Below, piece by piece: positions 21,021 to 25,000 of a stretch of 25,000 bases of DNA. Made by a program: the position numbers and the translations under genes. The notes under the pieces are model-generated. The model worked only from the letters and a program-made list of their open reading frames with translations, did no database searches and was not told the origin of the DNA. Every line of letters starts with the position of its first letter. Position 1 is the first letter of the stretch. Source of the DNA: Bigelowiella natans CCMP2755 (taxonomy: Eukaryota > Cercozoa > Chlorarachniophyceae); contig ADNK01002274.1 of NCBI GenBank assembly GCA_000320545.1, forward strand, positions 1 to 25,000. Reading direction: 5' to 3'.

Positions 21021-21526
21021 AGGCATCGGTTCACATTACAAAACAATAACTTATATAAGGGAGTTGAAACAGCACATACTCTACAACACTCCCTCATTTT
21101 GGTCTGATTGCCAAATATGTTAGCACATTGTTGTCATCATCATCAATCATTTCTATTACGAATTTGTCTCCGTAGCTCGCCAATCCGAGGTGATCGTGCG
21201 GATCTGGAAATGTCCCCATAGCTTGTGTGATACAGAACGAGGTCTGAACTCCGTCAAATTATCGTTGTCATCATCTTAATTAGTGGTGCAGTTGGGTTTG
21301 AGAGGATTAGAATAGCAACCGAAGCAAAAAATAACACACACACACTTCATTTAAGGCCTAGGTGTAAAAGGTGAAGAGGCTGCTTTGGGAAATCACATGC
21401 ACGTTTGAGTGTAAATGACTAGCTGGATTTATTATACACTATAGTAACACGAGTTTTCACCTTTCCCACATCGTCGTCGCCGACAACTACAGCTTTAATG
21501 TAGGGACCCTTCTTGTCATCCGCCAT

Positions 21527-21923
21527 TCGTCGGAAGGAGGAAAATTCCAGGATTATTATTGAGCCCGGAAAATTAAGGAGTTCTATGTCGATGGCCTATG
21601 TCGCACATGTGAAAACGGACTGATTTCAACATTCTTCAAAGCATCATTAAATCAAACTCATTGTGGACGACAACGAGATTAGCCTGTCTCTCGGATAGAA
21701 GTTGACTACCTATTTTTATTGGAACTTGGATGTTTGCCGGCTGGAAAAACGATGGAAATTTCTAACCTGCGACACCCTTTTGGGACTGTCGTAGATACGT
21801 ACGAGCAGCAATTGTGAAGCTTTCATAGGGCTTGACGAATGTTGATATCCATGCGTATACACATGTGCGACAAGGGTTTTCCTTATTTTCGTGGAATTTT
21901 CCACCTTTCCAACGAAGGGCGGA
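21527..21923. promoter_or_regulatory. Shared upstream region of the two divergent Rho genes
   Basis: The two start codons face away from each other with 397 bases between them. Both promoters must lie here if both copies are transcribed. I see no TATA box or obvious paired motif, and the inverted similarity of the genes does not extend clearly into this spacer beyond the start-codon context GGCGGA/GGAATGGCGGA. Confidence 0.45.
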
Positions 21924-22975
21924 ATGGCGGACGGAAAGGCTTCGACTGTTAAAGCTGTACTTGTCGGCGACGGGGGGATTGGAAAGGTAAACGCTCATGG
22001 TTTTATGGTAAAATAGAAGGACAATCCGTGTTTGTGGGAACTCTCTTAGCAACCTCTTCATTTGGAAACCTTCGTTTGGAGAGCATTGAATTTCGGAAAA
22101 GTGTTTCTTGGAGGCTCGGCTGCTATTCGACTCCTTCTTTCTAGCACAACTGAATTACTACTAATGATGATGACAACGGTAACGGTGCTGCTGGTGCTAA
22201 TATTTGACGACTTCAGACCACGTTCTGTATCACGCAAACAACGGGAAAATTCCCAAAGGAGTTTGTCCCTACAGTATTCGATATCCGAGAATGCGATGTT
22301 AAAAGCAAAGGGAAATCTTTCAAGTATGTTTAGGCGGTAGCAGGAGCGAAGACTATTGTCTCGCTACTCAATAAAAACAAGAGCGATAGATGGCACAGTG
22401 CATTTGTGCGCGTGCGCGCATCGCGCATGTGTGTGTATGTGTGTGTGTGTGTGTGTGTTTGATTTCCACCGTTCACTATCAAACTTTTACCATTCTAGAC
22501 TGTGCTTTTGGGACACGGCAGGAAGGGAGGATTACGACCGGATTCGGCCGCTATCATATCCGGGCACGAATGTTTTCCTCGTTGGCTTCGACATTGCAAA
22601 TCATTGTAATTCATCTTCAGAGATCATTCAAAGCAAAAACAACAATATGTACACCCATTGCAGATTTCTACACTTCCCGGGAAAATTAAAAAATCCCAAT
22701 TAATACATCGTTCGGTTGCATGCGGCATGTCAGTATCTTTTTTGGTGGTGCTTAACGGCGTAAGGTTCATTAGATAATGTGAGGACAAAATGGATCCCTG
22801 AGATCGCAAATCATTGTCCAGGGGTACCGTTCATACTTGTTGGGATGAAGGTAATTGTTGTTTTGAGCAGTCTTATTTTCGAATGCTTTACTGATACCCG
22901 TAACAGCATTGTCATCTTATTATACGCTGAGATTCAAAATCTTTAAATTGCTTAACATTGGCTTGCGTATATTCC

Positions 22976-23012
<37 letters not shown>

Positions 23013-23667
23013 TCTTTCTCTCTTCCTCTCTTCCTCTTCCTCTCTTCATCCCGTGGGGGGGGGGAGGAGGACAAGTCCTTCCTCTGAAAACCATGCTTGG
23101 TTTCTTCGCCCCTTATTGACTTCGGTTTGCGCTGGGTTGTTAGAGCGATCTACGTGAAAATGAGAAGATAAAGCAGCGCCTGCAAGAACGGTGAGCTATG
23201 GAGAAAATATGCACAACGAATATTTTGGATGATTGAGAAGTGCATAGAAAATATGTACAACGGGCATTCTGGATCATTAAGAAGTGCATAGTTTGCGGGT
23301 TCCAATTTTTGTTTTTCGCCCCTTCACCCTTGCGAGCTTTTAGATAATTACACAGAGAAGCTGCTTCCTAGTATTTCCGCTGAAGATTGTGAATGTTTGT
23401 CCTTTTCAGCTTCACGCTTTGACGCTAGATGTCTTGTTGATAAAATTCGTATTTTTCCCCATCGAAACATCCAAATTTAGAAATGAGTCCCCAGTTACGT
23501 TTGACGAGGGAACTCGAATGGCTGTGGAAATCGGAGCGACAAAGTACATGGAGTGCTCCTCGCTGCAAAACAAAGGCTTGACCGAGGCTGTTGATGCTCT
23601 GTCTGAGGTGGGAAGCCAGCACCTTCTAAAGTCCAAGAAGAAGAAGAGGAAGTGTATAATGATGTAG
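21924..23667 (+). CDS. Rho/Rac-family small GTPase, 6 exons, intact
   Basis: Exons: 21924-21986, 22217-22323, 22499-22605, 22774-22850, 23144-23190, 23481-23667. They join in frame to 588 nt, 195 aa, the normal Rho length. Motifs in order: P-loop GDGGIGK joined to T (residues 15-22); switch [12 protein letters not shown]; switch [21 protein letters not shown]4 LVGMKSDLR; G5 YMECSSL; Lys/Arg-rich tail and CAAX box CIMM. Rho proteins switch between GDP and GTP at membranes to control actin and traffic; the tail predicts prenylation. Odd points: the catalytic Gln (Rac Q61) is Arg, G4 has Met for the usual Thr, and the family's helical Rho insert is short. The Q61 change predicts poor intrinsic and GAP-driven GTP hydrolysis. 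The intron positions match those of the minus-strand copy. Confidence 0.9.
22431..22459. repeat. (GT)n microsatellite in Rho intron 2
   Basis: A GT tract about 40 bases before the exon 3 acceptor. Confidence 0.88.
22614..23208 (+). repeat. Right arm of the Rho inverted duplication
   Basis: Partner of 19855-20562. It spans most of intron 3, all of exon 4, intron 4, exon 5 and the first bases of intron 5. Exon 5 differs by two synonymous bases. Its intron 4 (CT)n block is shorter (about 22978-23010) than in the other arm. Confidence 0.88.
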
Positions 23668-23668
23668 G

Positions 23669-23764
23669 TATGAGACGGAAGTAATGAAATGAAATGTTTA
23701 AATTTTTCAAAGGTCATCCTAGTGTAGCTGATTGTGCAGAGCAGCGGCTACAGCGCTTAAGTTA
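23669..23764 (+). repeat. Dispersed repeat A, decayed copy
   Basis: Starting right after the Rho stop codon: TATGAGACGGAAGTAAT, a T-rich part, GTCATCCTAGTGTAGCTG, and GCGGCTACAGCGC. These match the middle and end of the repeat A copies at 2589 and 5397, in the same order, with many substitutions. Confidence 0.6.
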
Positions 23765-24952
23765 TGTCTATTTGTTTCTTGTGTCACATGCATGCATGTG
23801 AAAGCATTGCAAATTTGTTGGCGATGTCGTGCATTGCGCGCAGCGGTGCGAGCTCTTTTCTTTGTCTTTGTGAGGCTTCGTCGTTACAGTTGCTGTCCAT
23901 GATGACCGTCAATTGTTTTCTCAGTTCTGAACTTTTGATGTTCAAATTTCCTGTGTTCCAGGAGATGATCCATGTCCTGCAGCATGCCGCACGTGTCACG
24001 CATGCATCTAGCCATGTAGCGTCTGCTTGCATTGTCCTTGGGACAACATGAATTTCCCACGGTGTAGATATCAGATGAGACATGTGCACATGCTTGCACA
24101 CGCATGTCTAGATGTGTGTTCAGAGGGGGCTGCATGTGCTAGTCTAGTAGATGTGCTCGAATCATCTACAAGTAGCGTTTGATTTAGAGATCATGATGCT
24201 CCCCTGATTGCCACTACTGCAGTGGCGCACAGAACCACAGCTCCGTCAAACCCGGTAACGACGGGGTTGTGAACAGTCTAGCAGTGCAGCGCTTTGCGAC
24301 GCGCTTTCTAGCTTTGAAGCAGCAGGCAGTTGCAGTTGGCCAAAAAAAGTCATCAGAACTTGGCCGATGGCCAAACCTCAAAAAATGACCGAAACATTAA
24401 CCCAAATGTCCATTTTCAAGGCCTCGGTGAGCGCGCAAAGTGTAAAAATTCACACCCGTTGTGTAGAGGATGCGAGCTGCGCGTTTGTTCTCTGCCACAT
24501 TTTGAATGCTTTTGCGCGTGTGTTTGACCAAGTGTGATGTGCACGAAAAATTTCAAAGAAATGCGAGCAAATCCAATGTCCATTGCATCACACAACGCGC
24601 TTGGCGGTCGCGCGCAAAAGCTTCCAAATGCATGCATGTTCTGGCGATTCGTTACAGGTTTGACGGAACTGTGACAGGGTCAGTTGAGCAGCACGTTCAT
24701 GCCATTTTGCAAATCTAGAAATGTCGTCTGAGATGCGCGCATGAATGCAAAGATGTGCTGATGTTCATGTGCCGACTCATCATTCGGATCAAAAACAGCG
24801 TAATTTAGTGATGGCAATGGATATACGGACCTATGCGGACTTATAGATCCCTAGATGGATGCAGCATCCGTAGCATAATTAGCATGCGCACGTCGTGCAT
24901 GCTAGCATGTCCGTGACGACTTGCGCACATTGCAGCGCATTGCCAGCAAGCC
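23765..24952. other. Spacer, no gene recognised
   Basis: Rich in GCATGCA, TCTAGA and GCGC words. The 14-mer CATGTCTAGATGTG occurs again at 24103. Open frames of up to about 100 codons on both strands have no domain or splice support. Confidence 0.45.
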
Positions 24953-24963
24953 TATATAAAGGG
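24953..24963 (+). promoter_or_regulatory. TATA-box-like site
   Basis: TATATAAAGGG on the plus strand, 37 bases before the window end. It could serve a gene starting beyond the window. Only the motif supports this. Confidence 0.25.
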
Positions 24964-25000
24964 CATATAAGGCCTGTGTACATATATCATTCTACGCGAC

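Larger units (their letters stand above)
19545..21526 (-). pseudogene. Rho-family GTPase, degenerate copy
   Basis: Exons in transcript order: 21526-21461, 21243-about 21127, 20675-20569, 20390-20314, 19919-19873, 19731-19545. Exons 3, 4, 5 and 6 are exactly as long as in the plus-strand copy (107, 77, 47, 187 nt). The P-loop reads GDDDVGK, so the positions equal to Rac G12 and A13 are Asp. Switch I is unrecognisable (the family's PTVFD is lost) and switch II is DTEAAQD in place of DTAGQED. Exon 4 gives [16 protein letters not shown] and LVGMK; exon 6 keeps [21 protein letters not shown], a Lys-rich tail and CAAX box CLMM. No GT donor in exon 2 has the phase that exon 3 needs: both late GT sites end at phase 0 and exon 3 needs phase 2. 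I therefore call it a probable pseudogene or pseudo-GTPase; an assembly error or a rare splice site could also explain it. Confidence 0.72.

Noticed and set aside
22624-22809. Matching 61-codon open frames present in both Rho arms (also 20355-20540)
   Set aside because: They are antisense to intron 3 and exon 4 and are shared only because the arms are near identical.
1-25000. CRISPR array, insertion sequence, prophage or bacterial operon
   Set aside because: No spaced direct-repeat array, transposase, integrase or operon layout; genes have spliceosomal introns.

Overview
The window is nuclear DNA from an intron-dense eukaryote. All recognisable genes are interrupted by short GT-AG introns, many filled with (GT)n, (GA)n or poly-G tracts. 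I see no operons, ribosome binding sites or bacterial genes. A secreted NHL/REJ/GPS receptor with polycystin-like membrane segments, a divergent EAF factor and Rho GTPases in one locus suggest a free-living protist. A chlorarachniophyte such as Bigelowiella would fit the intron density and base composition, but that is a guess.

Layout. 1-785: no gene seen. 786-2548 (+): seven-exon gene for an ELL-associated factor (EAF) family protein. 2549-5655: spacer with dispersed repeats, tandem duplications and a 27-bp direct-repeat pair. 5662-16378 (-): one giant gene that I could assemble into 22 exons with reading frame kept at every junction (6,417 nt, about 2,138 aa). It encodes signal peptide, NHL propeller, Ser/Thr-Pro mucin-like stalk, REJ region, GPS cleavage site, about six membrane segments, acidic loop and a PDZ-like domain. 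16620-16832 (-): possible last exon of another gene. 17258-18033 (+): intronless gene of four 67-residue repeats, broken by a 40-bp deletion. 18034-19540: spacer with a perfect 72-nt hairpin and another dispersed-repeat copy. 19545-21526 (-) and 21924-23667 (+): head-to-head pair of Rho-family GTPase genes with the same six-exon structure. The plus copy is intact (195 aa, CAAX box). The minus copy is degenerate. 23668-25000: repeat-rich spacer with a TATA-like site at the end.

The most interesting items are the unusual domain chain of the giant receptor gene and the Rho pair. In the Rho pair the introns and middle exons are nearly identical while the flanking exons have diverged, and both copies are altered at residues needed for GTP hydrolysis. 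Exon models were built by eye from splice signals, phase and family resemblance; no transcript data were available.
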